From Rapana venosa (lineage: Eukaryota; Mollusca; Gastropoda; Neogastropoda; Muricidae): a stretch of DNA of 64,000 nucleotides. The translations under genes and the position numbers were made by a program. The first letter of the stretch is position 1. Each line of letters opens with the position of its first letter. The DNA lies in assembly GCA_028751875.1 (NCBI GenBank), contig CM054157.1, positions 50,647,592 through 50,711,591 of the forward strand, in the 5' to 3' direction. Positions 11,579 to 25,080 of the stretch are shown one piece after another. The notes below the pieces were generated by a model. The model worked only from the letters and a program-made list of their open reading frames with translations. It searched no databases and was not told the origin of the DNA.

Positions 11579-11612
11579 GAAGAGAGGAAGGGGAGAGAGA
11601 GAGAGAGAGAAA
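11529..11612. repeat. Uninterrupted homopurine tract with long G run
   Basis: (GA)n passes into a G homopolymer of some 30 bases, then back to G/A sequence: about 85 purines in a row on the plus strand. A G homopolymer this long is unusual and its length may be an assembly estimate. Confidence 0.85.
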
Positions 11613-11724
11613 GAATTCAAGAAACCCATAGCCCCTATTCCTGGGGGATTTGAATACACATGACAGTGACAAAAGAGAGAGAGAACAAGTAACACAGAGA
11701 GTGACACGGGGAGAACAGAACTTG

Positions 11725-11748
11725 ACCACTCAGAGAGAGAGAGAGAGG

Positions 11749-11786
<38 letters not shown>

Positions 11787-11799
11787 GAGACAGAGAGAC

Positions 11800-11873
<74 letters not shown>

Positions 11874-11878
11874 TGGGC
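11725..11878. repeat. (GA)n microsatellite
   Basis: About 150 bases of GA repeats with a few ACA and GG interruptions. The Leu/Ser-rich frames reading through it on the minus strand are repeat artefacts. Confidence 0.9.
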
Positions 11879-11879
11879 T

Positions 11880-13825
11880 GACACCAAGAGTCCTACCTGA
11901 TTCAGCTCTGTGTGAGCGTGAACAGATATGTAACCATGGTGTCTTCATTTCCAAACCACGTTTGACACTGAAGGATTAATTAATTGATTGATTAATACAA
12001 TTGGATTATCTTGGCACATATACCCGTTTCTGACTGGTCTTTCAGATTGCTACAATTCAGATGAGGAAGACATCTTTCCAAAACCAAAACACACAATCAG
12101 TTTGTTACAATTTATACAAGTCAGGTGCATCTGTTGGAAAAAAAAAAGGAATTAAAAAGAAAAGAAATATTTCAGTTTGTTACAATTTATACAAGATGCT
12201 ATTTTTTTAATGTGATTAAAAAGTAACACAATCCTGTTTCAGATTGCAGCAATATCTACCAGTAAGATGCATCTTTACATAAATAAATTTTAAAAATCAT
12301 TAAAAAGAAAAGCAATAATATTAAGAGATTGTTACCATTTATACAAGATGCTTTCTGGAAAAAAAAATCAGTCAAAAACATATAAACCTTGACACATACC
12401 TACATGGAATACACACATACACATGCATACATGATTACACACCCACCCACACACACACACACCACACACTCACAAATGCTGTAAATGGTGCTTGATGGCA
12501 AATGGGTCCTGATTTCAATCAACTCCTTAAGTACAGCTGCAAATATTTATACAATGCTTGTGGTTACAATACATACAATTATCAACTGCTATAATTATGT
12601 CATACAACACTGTGGTTTTGGACAATCAATCAGTCAAACTCTAGCACCATACCCTCAGTCTTTCTGCCCACCCCCTTAAAAAAGACAAACTAACTTGCTC
12701 TTGATACAAAGATCATAGCAATAAAATAACGCAAAAAATGCAAAAGTTCCAAACAATCATTCTGCTGGCAAAAAGGTAAGAGCCACCACTTTCAAACACT
12801 TCGACCTAAAGAAAAATACAACAGTGGACATTCTTCATGTGCTCTTGCAATGCCTTGAAACCTCTCAACAAGACAGCAAAACGAGATGCAATGATCTTCA
12901 TCACCTCACAGCTTAAAACTCTCATTAATGTATGCTAGGATTTGGCTATAGTGTGTCGTGTTCAATCTACATTTCAGTGTTTTCAGTCACAAAACTGAGC
13001 AAACTGGCCATTCAATCAAGTTTAGACCAAGCGCAATCCCCGAAGTCAGAATGCGGCTACCTTAAATAGTGGGCAACAGCAGTCATCTATCACAAAAACC
13101 TCACCATTGGTGGACCACAGAGCTCTGGCCGAGGAACAAAAACACACACACAAAAAACCCCAAAAGAGCAATGGTGTTGTACATGCCTTTTTCTTCTTTC
13201 TATTTCTCTACAATTTATTCATTTCTTTGACAACCATGACCAAAAACTGACCAATTACTACACAATTTTCTGTGAACATTGCACATACAGCTGACCACTT
13301 GACTTTCCTATGCAGTGAGATTTTAGAGCAAGTTTTCCTGGCATGCCATGGGTGCATGACATTACAATCTGTCAATAAAAGTCAGGATCTCACTTCAGGT
13401 TATTTATAATATAACCCCATCGACCACACAGGCCATGTCAGGGCTGTCACCTCACTCGTTCCACATGAAACTTAAATGCAGAAAATGACCCTTCAGTTTT
13501 TTGCCAGTGGTATATCATTCCTATAAGGACAGGTAACAGAGCAGAAGTGGAAGCAATGTGAACTAAACAATTCACTTTCAGGGTTGCCTATGCAGAGACA
13601 CACACAGGTATAATTATTTCTGATGACTATCAGCGTGGCTTACACAGTCTCACACACATAGGTAGGGTACTGCAGACTTTTTGTCAATATACAGGTATAC
13701 TATGCTACAGTACACTTCTTGTCATTACTGTTATTTCACAGAACTACCACTACAGAGTGGCTGGCTTTGGCAGCCAGTGATGCAGCACAAAACCACCTAC
13801 ACGTTGGGAGTCAGACACATTCTTA
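11880..13825. other. Non-coding stretch with degenerate tandem
   Basis: No supported exon. From about 12095 to 12360 a phrase TTGTTACAATTTATACAAG recurs two to three times with ATTAAAAAGAAAAG between copies, an eroded tandem. A diverged single unit of the 40-bp minisatellite lies near 13418-13450. Confidence 0.5.
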
Positions 13826-14153
13826 CATAATAATAATAATGTATGGAATTTATATAGCGCTGAATCTTGTAAAGCAACAAATCAAAGCGCTCAGATTTTA
13901 TTTCATACCACTTTAAGTCACGGCAGATTTCTCTCCGTGAAATTCGGGCTGCTCTCCCCGGGGAGAGCGGGAGAACGCGTCGCCACTTAGCGCTGCGCCA
14001 CCCTTTAACCCCTTTTTTTTTTTCTTTTTTTTTTTCTGCAGCTGTATTTGTTTCCCTATCAGAGTGGCTTTTTTCTAAGAATTTTGCCAGGGACAACTCT
14101 CTTGTTGCCGTGGTTTTTTTTAACGTGCGCTAAATAATTACGTGTAACACACG

Positions 14154-14184
<31 letters not shown>

Positions 14185-14323
14185 TAGCGCCCAGACCACC
14201 ACTCATGGTCTAATGGATGGGGGAAAAATTTCCGGTCCAAACGGGGTACGAACCGCCGCACACTTCAGACCCGGACTTTTCGCTTTCTAGACAGGCGCGT
14301 TACCTCTAGACCACCGATCCACC
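13826..14323 (-). mobile_element. tRNA-derived SINE (family A), near full length
   Basis: On the minus strand the head reads GGATCGGTGGTCTAGAGGTA, with a good A box; TTCGTACCCCG stands in the B-box position. The conserved body (CCACTCTGATAGGGAAACAA, GGGGAGAGCAGCCCGAATTT) follows, and the tail is AGCGCTATATAAATTCCATAC with (ATT)n. It is longer than the 36000 copy because it retains the AT-rich tail shared with the orphan tails at 5300, 31147 and 53950. Confidence 0.9.
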
Positions 14324-14558
14324 AATTACATACAGTATAAATATGCATACATGTATTCTAAACACACTGTACAATGCTGTAAAATATATCTGCACAATAC
14401 TCAGAAAAGTCTGCATACACACCATGAATTAGAAATGTACACATTCACATGCTTTTTGGTCTGAATTTTTCTTCTTTTGTTGTTGTTGTTGGAAATGATG
14501 GAAAACCTGCTAAGTTGTGATTATCAAAAAATGTATTTTTCTGTTCGCAAGAATATAT

Positions 14559-14559
14559 T

Positions 14560-14609
<50 letters not shown>
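14559..14609. repeat. (CA)n microsatellite
   Basis: About 25 uninterrupted CA units. Confidence 0.95.
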
Positions 14610-14610
<1 letters not shown>

Positions 14611-14716
14611 CAATTCTTACTTATCCTGCTAGCAAGCTGTACTGTACACATTCAGCATTTAGCTAGGAAAGTTCTAGAAAACCCGTAGCCTGGGTGGCAA
14701 GTCAGCATCAGATCCA

Positions 14717-14717
<1 letters not shown>

Positions 14718-14787
<70 letters not shown>
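14718..14787. repeat. (CA)n microsatellite
   Basis: About 34 uninterrupted CA units, 110 bases from the preceding one. The poly-His/Thr frame across it is an artefact. Confidence 0.95.
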
Positions 14788-14788
<1 letters not shown>

Positions 14789-15279
14789 CAACAGCAAACA
14801 AAAACCTTCTTATTGCTTCTCACTGTCCATCCCCTACCTCCCTTACCAGACAGACTCCAGCAGAAAACCACATCAGAATCCCTATCACTACACTAGTAAG
14901 AAGGGGACCCACACCAGAACTCTTGCTAATCCCAAGTCACCATCTCACCACACTCATCATCATATATACAAGAACCATCCAACAGGACAAAGGGCCCTGA
15001 AACACGACTGTATTTGAAAGCAGCAGACACACCAGCTATCAGAGGAAGTGTTAACAAGACAGACAAGACTGTAGGTTATGTGTGTTGTGTTGGTGAATTT
15101 GTACAGGTAAAACCAGCGACAAAAATGACCAGCCAAGACAGCAGAAAAACCACCTGGTTTGTTACTGAAGGCACACAAAACACACACCTGAGTGACTGGC
15201 ACTGCACCCGACTCATTCTTGATGATGACTTGTTCAACGTGACACCTCTTCAGAGAGAACCCAATCAGTAACGTAAACC

Positions 15280-16165
15280 CCCACAAACAGAACCCCCTAC
15301 AACAGTATAGAACTCGTAACAGAACCCCTTACATCAGCAAGGGAGAACCCACATCAGAACCCCTACACACACACACATCAGTAAGGGAAAAGAACCCCAT
15401 CACAACCCCTAATTAATAAGGGAGAACCCACCTCAGACCTTTAAGGGAGAAACCCCCCCTCCACATCAGTTAAGTGAGAACCCACATTAAAAACCTCCTA
15501 CATAAGCATGTGAGAACTCACTCAGAACCCCCCAACACATATAGACAAACCCCTCATCCGAACCCCTATGGCAGCAAAGGGAGAACCCTGTCCCTATACA
15601 GTCAGGGGTTCTGATATGGGCTCCTCTCAGTAATGAGAGGGAGCCCTTTATCAGAACCCCTGACTGTATTAGGGGGCAACCCACACGACTTATAGTAAGG
15701 AGCCCACATCAGACCCTATAAACTGTGTCAGTAGGAAGGAACCCACATCAGAAACCCTTATCACTGTATCAGTAGGAAGGAACCCCATCAGAACCCATAT
15801 GACTATTAGGAAGGAAGAACCCCAATCAGAACCCACATGGCTAGATTAGTAAGAGGGGAACCCTCACCCAAAACCCCTATGACTGTATCAGTAAGACGAG
15901 ATCTCACATCAGAACCCCTAAGATAACCAGTAAAAAGGAACCCCACACCAGAACCCCTATGACATCAGTAAAAAGAACCACATAAGAACCCTATGACAAT
16001 CAGTAAAAAGGAACCCACATAAGAACCCCTATGACAATCAGAAAAAAGGGAAACCCCACATCAGAACCCCTATGACTATCAAAAAAAAGGAACCCACATC
16101 AAAACCCCTATGACTATCAGTAAAAAGGAACCCACATCAGAACCCCTACGGCTGTATCAACAGAG
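15280..16165. repeat. Degenerate ~35-45-bp minisatellite
   Basis: The phrase AGAACCCCTATGACTATCAG followed by a G/A-rich spacer and GGAACCCACATC recurs roughly 20 times. Order is best at the right (15850-16160) and decays to the left; weak relatives reach about 14870. Unit length varies. No protein is encoded: the frames shift from unit to unit. Confidence 0.85.
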
Positions 16166-18205
16166 GGAGCGACACAGACCCATGACCCTCACCCACCACT
16201 TACAATCCTTCGGTGCAAAAACCATCAAGTTTTTCATATCTCATATACATGTGCTTCTTGCTTTAGGGAAAGAAAAAAATCCCAACCCTGTATGTGCTTC
16301 TCGCTTTTAGATAAAAGGATAGAAAGAACACAAGTGTGATTTAACTCAGTCTCTTCTTCCCTCAAATGGAGTGGGGACTCACAGACTTTCAATGTGTTAC
16401 ATGGTTGTTTTGTTCTCGTGCGATTGTTCCCCTGCTTAACACTCTGGGGGTCACCCAGAATATGCACTCTGACACACTCATCCCACCTGGTTATCGCTGT
16501 GAGACCCTAAGTACAGACTGGACCAGAAGTTGGCCTTTTCAGTACCTTGCCAAACAGGCAGCCATACTATGACTTCACGGGAGCAATGTGTTACATAGTG
16601 GAACAAAATGCTTATGCCAGCTTTCTCTTCCTCCCTACTTCACCACATGGAACTACAAAACATCTTTTTAAAGCTACAAACCGTTTTGGTACACAAACCC
16701 TTTGTTTTCTTCACACTACATAATTATGGTTATCACAAACACACACACACAGAGGCACACACAGAGGCACACACACACACACAGGTGTCTGCACAAGAAA
16801 CACAACAATATTTCTGAAAAGTGATACCAATACAAGGCTGTTCTGTAAGTCATCAACTCTTTATCATCCCAAGCAAGGGAATTCACAACCAATGCAAATA
16901 TTAGATAATTTTAAATGGGGAACAGCGTCTTAGCAGCCAGAGAAAATTTTTCACAAAATTCTGTTCCCTAGTATGTTCCAAAAGTCTGTAATAATGATGT
17001 AGACATTTCAGCCTGTATGCACACAATGATTGATAATGATAACTTACAATCATGTAGAAAGTATATTGTATGGGTAGCCACCATCATTTCTTTACTGAAA
17101 TAGATAAATATCAAAAGATACCATTTACAGCCATAACCAGCTTAAATTTTGATATTACGGAGATAATAATGTCTACATGACACAAACTTTTAAACCATAC
17201 AATGCCTTAACGTAGCTTTCAGATATGTAACTTTACAGGAAAAATACAATGATGCTATACACTCGTGCAGTACACAAACATTTGCAAAATGTACACACAC
17301 ACACATACACACAAACATACATACACACGCACACACACTGCGGTGTTCACAGAGCAAAAACAATCTGCATCCACATTTTGAAAAACTGGCATAAGAATGG
17401 AAAATTTACAGCGGATGAAAAAAAAAAGTTTGGGAAGTAAATAAAAAATGTTCAAAGATTGTAATTAAATTCCAAAATAAAGTTTTAACACTTTCTGAAC
17501 TTAAACACTGGCTTTTGCATAATAATAAGATTTTTTTTTTTTAGTGTTGCAAAAATCACAGAAACTGTGACACTGAAAAGCTTAGATAATCACATACACA
17601 CACAATAAATAATCACCACACACACACACACACAAAACCGCACACACACACACACACACACACCAAAACAGAACCACAAACGATGAAGACAATCTGATGA
17701 TACTAGTCTGTCTTACTTTGCAGTCCCACAAGGATTTTTGTTCATTGCACACACACAAAAATGGCAAACAAAATATTTGGCTGTCATTTTGAAAACAAAA
17801 GGAAACAAAATAAACAGCAATCACAACGACTCCTAAATGCAGGGATTTCAAAATTGGAGGGAGAATTTCAATATGAGGCAGAGCTATGGTTTTCATCATA
17901 TCCCCACTTTAAACCAAACAAAACAATTTCTCACAATTTAAAAAAAGAAAAGAGGAAGGAGGGGAGAAACAAATTCCCCCCTTCATTTCTTTTAATTTTC
18001 AATAGATGACAGTCACAACACTGAAAAAGAAAACATTCTAACGCTTTCTAAAATCTGCGTTTATTTTTGTATTTAAAAAACCCAAAACAAAGCGTTTTTG
18101 TATAATTTTTAAAAAACCCAAAAACCTCCAAACAAATGAAAGCTTTTCAAACTTAGAAATATTTCTTTCAAAATTAAACAAAAAACTTTCTAAAGTTTGA
18201 ACACT

Positions 18206-18236
<31 letters not shown>

Positions 18237-18290
18237 AAAAAACAACAACCCCAAAACACCCAACTAAACCAAAACCTTTCTAGAATTTTA
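16166..18290. other. Non-coding stretch with microsatellites
   Basis: No supported exon. CA repeats lie at about 16738-16785, 17291-17340 and 17612-17663, and a C homopolymer of about 18 at 18207-18224. The remainder is AT-rich unique sequence. Confidence 0.5.
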
Positions 18291-18291
18291 A

Positions 18292-18617
18292 CCTGTTCCG
18301 TACCTTACTTAATGAGATAACTTGTCAAGTCAAATTTATGCCAGCAATAATGTGTTCTCTATGCTGTCATGTCTGTCGAGTGTACACGTCGTGAAAAATT
18401 CATCATTTTATATTTAGACCGTTTATGAAACAGAGGTTATTTTTGGAAAGGTGAAGGTCACTAGATTCTACTGATAACCAGTAATCTCACAATCATCAGA
18501 AGGAATCTCATCTATTAAGTGGTTTTATTTTTTGAAGATATTTGCCAGTTTTGGAAGGGGAAAAACCCCTGGCATATAGGATTTAACTTCAAGCTTAATT
18601 CTTTGGCAGCGAAAGAG
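18292..18617. mobile_element. Candidate piggyBac-like MITE
   Basis: A 326-bp segment lies between TTAA at 18288-18291 and TTAA at 18618-18621. The right end contains CCCCTGGCATATAGG and TTTGGCAGCGAAAGAG, closely parallel to CCCCGGCATATAGGGTGCAC and GGGCAATTAAGAGG at the right end of the element at 46140-46851. The terminal inverted repeat is weak at the left end, so the left boundary is uncertain. Confidence 0.45.
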
Positions 18618-18619
18618 TT

Positions 18620-19730
18620 AACCTTTCTCTATAATTGATAAATAAGCCAAAAGCTTGCCAAGAGTTCAAACTCATTTAAGAAAAGGACCCAAGGCATGTC
18701 CGATAGTGAGAATAAACTTTTTTAAAACAAAGTAAAACTTAAATGATTAGACTTTTTCAACAAGTAAACCCAATGGTTTCTGACAGTTTGAACCCAAGAT
18801 GAACAAAACTAAAAATGAAGAGAGTCAGTCTAAATCTTTTCACTAGATGATGAACCATGCAATTTTGTTCGTCCAAATTCAGGAAATGTCTTGACCATCT
18901 CTTGCTAAACAACAATTTTCAACCAGCCAAGCGTCCACAGCACATTCAAAAGCTATTTTACAAAGCAAGACCATCTAGTCTACCCCTCTCATTGCAAAGG
19001 CTTGTTCAAAATGCAATCTCACAAAACACAAAGACGGGACAGAACACTTTAGCAAAGTTTTGCTGTAAATGCGATTCTTGTCTAAACAGAAAAATTCAGG
19101 ACTTCATATTATATAACCTGATAGCATAATAAAAAAAGAGTTGAATATCTATGCAAAATTTTGCAAAAAGAAGAATGAAAAGAAAAGATGAGCAATCCTA
19201 GAAGCTAAGATCTTTGATGCTAACCTTAACAGCACTATCCAAAGGGCTGGTTCTACTCTATAACAAAGAAACAAAAAGTGATCAACATTGCTATTGCTAT
19301 TACAGTAAGTTTTCCTGGAGCGACAAAAACCCACTTCTATCTCAACACCGGATTAGAGAGATGGGTCAGTCTATGAATTATGCTATCATCATCAATCAAC
19401 ATCGAGGTCTTACATGAAGTGAATACTGGAATTATTCCTGAGTTCGTTATTTTACAGCCTCCATTTCATTCACAAAAATCAGAAGTTCGTCCTGGATGAT
19501 CCTATCATCATACACTATGAATCGACAACATTTTCACTGATAACTGCGGGAAACAATTTCTGGCGTCTGCAAGAAAATGGTTATGCATGATGCCATGTAA
19601 CTTAGAACTACAACTGATTATCAGATGCATATTCAACAGCTACAGCCTCTATCAGTACACACGTACTGATTCACAGCACAAAATTAGCCAACATAGTTGA
19701 AGCGAGCCTTTGCGCCAAAATGATCACTCC
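18620..19730. other. Non-coding stretch
   Basis: AT-rich. A 90-residue frame (18857-19129) has no recognisable domain and no matching splice context. Nothing else is supported. Confidence 0.35.
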
Positions 19731-19739
19731 ATGCTTCTC

Positions 19740-20190
19740 AGACCTGTAAGAAGTGTACCAACAGCTCAGTCAGAACTGACTTCTTCTGTAACTCCCTGAA
19801 GAGTTGTTGACGAACTGCATCACAGAGCTCTTTTATGCAATATCTTAGGCGCCGTAAACATGGCAGACTCTATTCCTCTGGAGAAGTCAGACTAGCTGTG
19901 TATGTCTGTCTGACCCTGGCCACCAGCTATACCCGGCCTTCTGTTCTACAACAGGCTGATGATGAAGTTGCGATATGCTCCACATGCCATGCATACCTTT
20001 GCACACAAGACCTCCATTTGTTTCTTATTCGGAGGATTGTTAGGGGAATGGGGTCAGAACTAATGTACGTAACTCCACAGGAAAACAAATTCTCAAATAA
20101 ACAGCTCAGTGGAGTGACTCAACCCTTCAGCTTCAGGCGATTTCAGATTACAAGTATAACACTCTAACCACTCTGCTATTAATTATTATG
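19740..20190 (-). mobile_element. Probable tRNA-derived SINE (family D)
   Basis: On the minus strand, starting near 20190, a tRNA-like head reads TAGCAGAGTGGTTAGAGTGT, followed by TTGTAATCTGAAATCGCC and GGTTGAGTCAC in the A-box and B-box positions. The body runs on to about 19740. Only one copy is in the window, so the 3' boundary is a guess. Confidence 0.45.
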
Positions 20191-22470
20191 CCACCCTGAA
20201 ATTTCTTTCTCTTGTTTTTCTACAATATTTTCATTAATTTGCAGTTATTATTATTATCATTCCAGTCATTTATCAAAGAAACTTTTATACATTCAGCACA
20301 TAGGTAAGGTGCAGTTTGTATATCTAGAATACACTGCACACAGTATTCATCTTGTCACACTGAAAGCAGAACAAAAAGCCATAAAAATCTCTTCAACTAC
20401 AAAAGAAAAAAACAAACCAGCAATTTAAACAAACTAAAACTGAATTAAAAACTAAAACCAAAAGGAAAACCAAACTGAACATAACTTATAATAGGTAGCG
20501 GCAGCCAAAATTTTATATAGTATTTGTGTACATAAAAATGGTATTTTTGAAAAGAACTTTTTAAAACAAACACAACAAAAAAGAATTATGTCTCTATCTC
20601 TATTTTTTCAAAAGTTATGGGTGTCTAAAGATGGCGGAACATTTTTTGGCCATTTTAACTGTATGGAAGCCTTATTTGGAAAGGACCTGTAGCGGAAAGC
20701 ACTACAATCACACCCATAAAAATTTCCACATACAATGTCTATAATACTAATAATACCTACAAAAAGAATCAGCTCTCTATCTTGAAGGGGAAAAATGATA
20801 TACTTTATTAAAATTGCCTCATCATGTGATTGGCGGTTCACTCAAATAGCACGATAAGCCATGTTTGAGGTCCAACAGGTTGGATAAGATAGCATCTTAT
20901 GGCTACATTTTTACATTGCTTAAAAGATATGCATACACAGATTATGTCCAATTTTTTCTAGGGCTATCCTAGACCAAATGTTTTAAATATTGGGGTCTAA
21001 TTTTGCTGAAAACCCTAAAATGCCCTGCGACGGACCAAAAAGACAGTACATGGTAGATTTTCATTAATAACTTTTGTACCTGTATAGATATTGACTTGGA
21101 ATTTGGTGGTGTAAAATATGGTTGTATATGCTATTTAAAAATACATTTATTGATTTTTTTCATCAATTACATAATGTGTTTTAGATTCAAAATGGCCGCC
21201 AAGTGGCTAAAAAATGTGGTGAACATTTAAGTGAAATGTTGTGAAACACTAGTTTTTGTGAAAACATGCTTAGAAAAGAAACAAAAATCATTTTAACTCA
21301 TATTTTAATGATTAATCAAATGAATAATCCCTATTTTAATGATTAATCACTTTGCATGCATTTCATATGTTGTGATATATCATTCTGAGAACCAGCTTCA
21401 CTAATGCCTAATTACAGGTGGTAAAGGAGAGGACAGGTTCATGCCAGTATGGAGCAGCTCAGTGCTCCCTACTAAACTTGTAAACCTCTGATGTCAGAGA
21501 ACTAGGCTGGTGTAAATTTGATGCTACAGTGTTAGAGGACACTGAGGATGCAGAAGCGCAAGAAGCCAAATCACTTGAATCAGCCAAAGCCACTCAACCT
21601 ACTAATGATGAAAACACACATTTGAAGGAGAAAAGACCACAAAAGCAAACATTTATTCCAGTCTTTTTATAATTTTTCTCTGTAGGCAGTTGAAGCCAGC
21701 TTTGATGTCTTATTTGTAATTTTTTTCCCACTGTTGTGTACAAGGCTGCCTCTTCCACAGAATTTCCTGTCAGTTGCTCCCACCACTGGTACATATAATA
21801 TCATTATGTGTTTTCCTATGCTGTTTTCAAAAGCAATAACAGCTTTCAAAAGTCCACATGAAGCCGTGAAGGGGATGCATAAGTCTCCAGATGATGTCCA
21901 TGTTGGCTGGTTACATTTTCACACAATCCTTAAATGGACACAGCTGTCCTATATGAACTGGCTTGGACAAAAAATGTCTTTCTATTGGTGTATCTGTAGT
22001 AACATTTTCTTTCAACTTAGTCAGAAGACACTGCAACCCTGGAAGCTCATTTATACAATTGAGTTGACAGAGAAATGTGGCTGTTTCATCAAATGTCTTC
22101 TCACCTTCTTGCTTTTAGTACAATAAGTTGAATAACTGAATCAGCAGATGCTTGCAAATCTCTGCAACACACCTTTGGATGACAACTGTTTAGAGTTGCC
22201 AGAAAAATATACCTCAGCTTGTTAAGTTAATTTCCATTTCTATGTCAGCATTTAAAGAAATGAAAAACTAAATGGTTTATAAAACTGTTTGCATAGACAA
22301 AAAAAATAATAGGGGAGACACACTATGAAAACACATAAGAAATCTAACAAAGTCTTCATTCCATTGGTGCTATAACTGCTGGTAATGACTGCAGTACAAA
22401 TGTGTCACAGATTGATAAAGGTTGAAATAAAGAATTATTTACTGAAGCACATCTGTGTTAACTTTTTTAT
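20191..22470. other. Non-coding stretch, possible old DNA element
   Basis: No exon with homology. AAGATGGCGGAAC near 20630 and TTCAAAATGGCCGCCAAG near 21187 are YY1-like sequences, which are frequent in both promoters and transposons. A 130-residue frame at 21734-22126 lacks any recognised motif. Confidence 0.35.
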
Positions 22471-22471
22471 T

Positions 22472-22581
22472 ATAACGTGTGTGTGTGTGTGTGTGTGTGG
22501 TGTGTTAGTGTTTATGCTAGTACTGGAAGCCAATCAACCCAAAAATGGAAAGGGAAATGAATGGGAGGGGGGGGGGGGGGG
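22472..22581. repeat. (GT)n and G-run
   Basis: GT repeats at about 22477-22500 and a G homopolymer of about 16 at 22565-22581. Confidence 0.8.
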
Positions 22582-22739
22582 AGTTGCTAGGCTGATAGAC
22601 ACTGTACTAATACGTATTGTGTATGGTAATAATAATACAAAAGATAATAATAAGCTCACTATTGAGTGATGTAACTCTACCTTGTATATGTTGCCGGAGA
22701 AGAAACTCATTGATATCACATTAATTTATGGAAAGATTG

Positions 22740-24100
22740 CGTAACTCAAAAATCCCCCGGCACAACTAAACAAAGAAAATAAACTAAACTCCACTTTCAA
22801 TTCACCAAAAATGATACTAAAGTGTGAATTGGTCAAAACAAAAACAAAAAAACGGGGACGACGTTTGCTTCATGAAATCTTTGAGTCACGACGATCTCGG
22901 ATTATCTTCTCTTTGTTAGGCTGGTCATTCGGTAAATCGTTAAATACGATCGCTATTTCACCATGTAACCTTACCAAAAAAAATACATTGTATAGAGATA
23001 CGTTCAAACTATCTTATTTTGCAATCATCGTAAATTTGTGAAGTGATTTTGTGGAAATATCTGACGAAATCGGGCATGCTTTTTTCTTTCCGGTTCGCAC
23101 ATGTCCGAAGATCGACAACGATCGTAATAGTCCTTTACTAAGTCTTCGTTTTCAACGATCGCACGAATTATTACGCAAACCACGTGATCTTTGTATAAAT
23201 AAACTGTTATATCGATGATCTATATTGAAACATTTATGAAATTTACACCGTAAATCCAAAAAATTCGTCGATCCTTGAGACAAGATCGGTTCAAGATCGG
23301 TTCGCGATGTCCGTTCATCCTTGCCCTTGCGTTAACGAACTTTCCGCAGTTTGAACACTTTGCTTTTATTGGTTTGCGGGTGGATGACAGTTCATGAATA
23401 CATTAACCCATTCCCAAATTAGTACAAATAGGTCGTCTAGTTTGATTTTCACCTTGAGTATTGGCTATTTTAAGCTACAGGTTCTTCGGAGTTCGCCGTC
23501 GGAGATCGTGTACCGCCAAAAATCCCGTTTTTCGCGAAAATTAGCCAGTTATGAAAAAACTTTCACCCATCTTGGTATTCTACAATAAAATCTTAACACA
23601 ATGATACCAAATATAGTGACAATAGTTGTCTGTCACGAATACGCATCGGATTCAAAGTGGTCATGTCTCTTTGAAGATTTGTACATGTGCACGAAAATGG
23701 CGGCCGCGCAGCGATTTTTAGCGGAACGCACACCTCATTCACACGCTTTGCGTATTGACGATACACAAGCCACAGAAATAAAAATGCACTCAATGAAAAG
23801 AAGAAAGATTGAACTTTTTTCGGATATACAGTGTTTTTTAATCAGTAAAACAGAAGCGGAGTAATAAGAAAGTGAAAAGACCGAAAATTTGCCACTTTTC
23901 AGCAGTGATGACAGTATTCGCCTGGGGCTGCCGCTACCTACTTATAAACTTTTAAAATTCCACTCCAAATCGACACCAGATTGGCTAAAAAATATTATCT
24001 CCTCAAAAACATGTTTCCCCCACAAGAATGACACAAGCAACAATGCCACACAAGAGACTCTGTCTCCTCCAAAAGCGTTATCAATTAAGTAAACCACCTT
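22740..24100. other. CpG-rich block of distinct composition
   Basis: CGATC/GATCG motifs are dense between 22860 and 23500, unlike the CpG-poor flanks. Near 23693 a perfect YY1-type motif, AAAATGGCGGC, overlaps an ATG. The frame from that ATG starts MAAAQRFLAERTPHSHALRI and ends at 23864 without a clear splice donor. It may be a promoter and first exon, or a young transposon. I do not recognise the protein. Confidence 0.3.
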
Positions 24101-24904
24101 TGTCATCACAAATAGCTTCTAGACAAACCTGTGTCCCAAACAAAAGTATCCAAAACAAACTCGGAAGCTGTACAAAACATCCAAAGTAGGCAGACTTCCC
24201 CAAACTTCTCTCAGTGACGAAAGTTACACAGAACAGCCACAACATCCAACTTTTGATGCTCGCTGAATCTTACTTTACAATAAAATATTGTATTAAAAAT
24301 GCTCAATTCTGTACCAATTACAATCATTGTTTTGCAACATCCAGTCACTGTCCACAGAAAAAGACCACCAATTCACAAAAACTAACACATTGCAGACACT
24401 CACTTTGTACCTGATATAAAATGCTTGCAGAAATAAAACGCTTTGCAAAATATAAAACCCAAGTGAAGTGCTACAAAAGCCAGCTTTTCAAATTCAATAC
24501 ATCGGTAAGAGAGTGTAATATCTTCCAAAACCTTTGGTTTGTACACAACGTACACTGTTTTCGCACGTTCTGGTATCAGAACAGATTTGACCAATTTTAT
24601 ATTGATCAAAACTAAAGAAAAAAACCTGATAACCAAACATCAAAAGCATATTCATGCATGATATGACAAGGGATTTCTTACCAATAAAAAAACAAACCTA
24701 TCTTCACAATGCGCTTATTCCAAAATAATAAAAATCAAAATCAAAAGCACAAATACCCTTCTATCTCCACTTTCTGTCCACTCTAAAAGCATCATTCTCT
24801 TAAAAATGCTGGGAATAATCATGTTCGCTTCAATACAAAATATTTACATGAAGCAACACAGCTAGGATATGAATCAACACTTTGTAAATATCCCCGCAAT
24901 GTAG

Positions 24905-25080
24905 AAAACACACATGCACTTGCACACACACTTGCACGCACACACACACACACTTCGTCTAATATCACTTTAAGTGAACAGACGTAAAATTGAAGACACA
25001 CACACACACTCTCTCACTCACACACATACAGAATCACACACATGGTAAAACACACACACTTTTGTAACACACACACTGCC
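24905..25080. repeat. CA microsatellite with embedded core
   Basis: CA-rich sequence is interrupted at 24958-25000 by TCTAATATCACTTTAAGTGA and ACAGACGTAAAATTGAAG, the same core as at 6062-6105. Confidence 0.75.

Noticed and set aside
11333..11887. 184-residue Leu/Ser-rich minus-strand frame
   Set aside because: It is the translation of (GA)n and G-run repeats.
18857..19129. Possible 90-residue gene
   Set aside because: Cys pairs near the end are not a recognised finger. No upstream promoter, splice sites or homology.
21734..22126. Possible 130-residue gene
   Set aside because: No domain, AT-rich composition, overlapping frames on the other strand, and no splice evidence.
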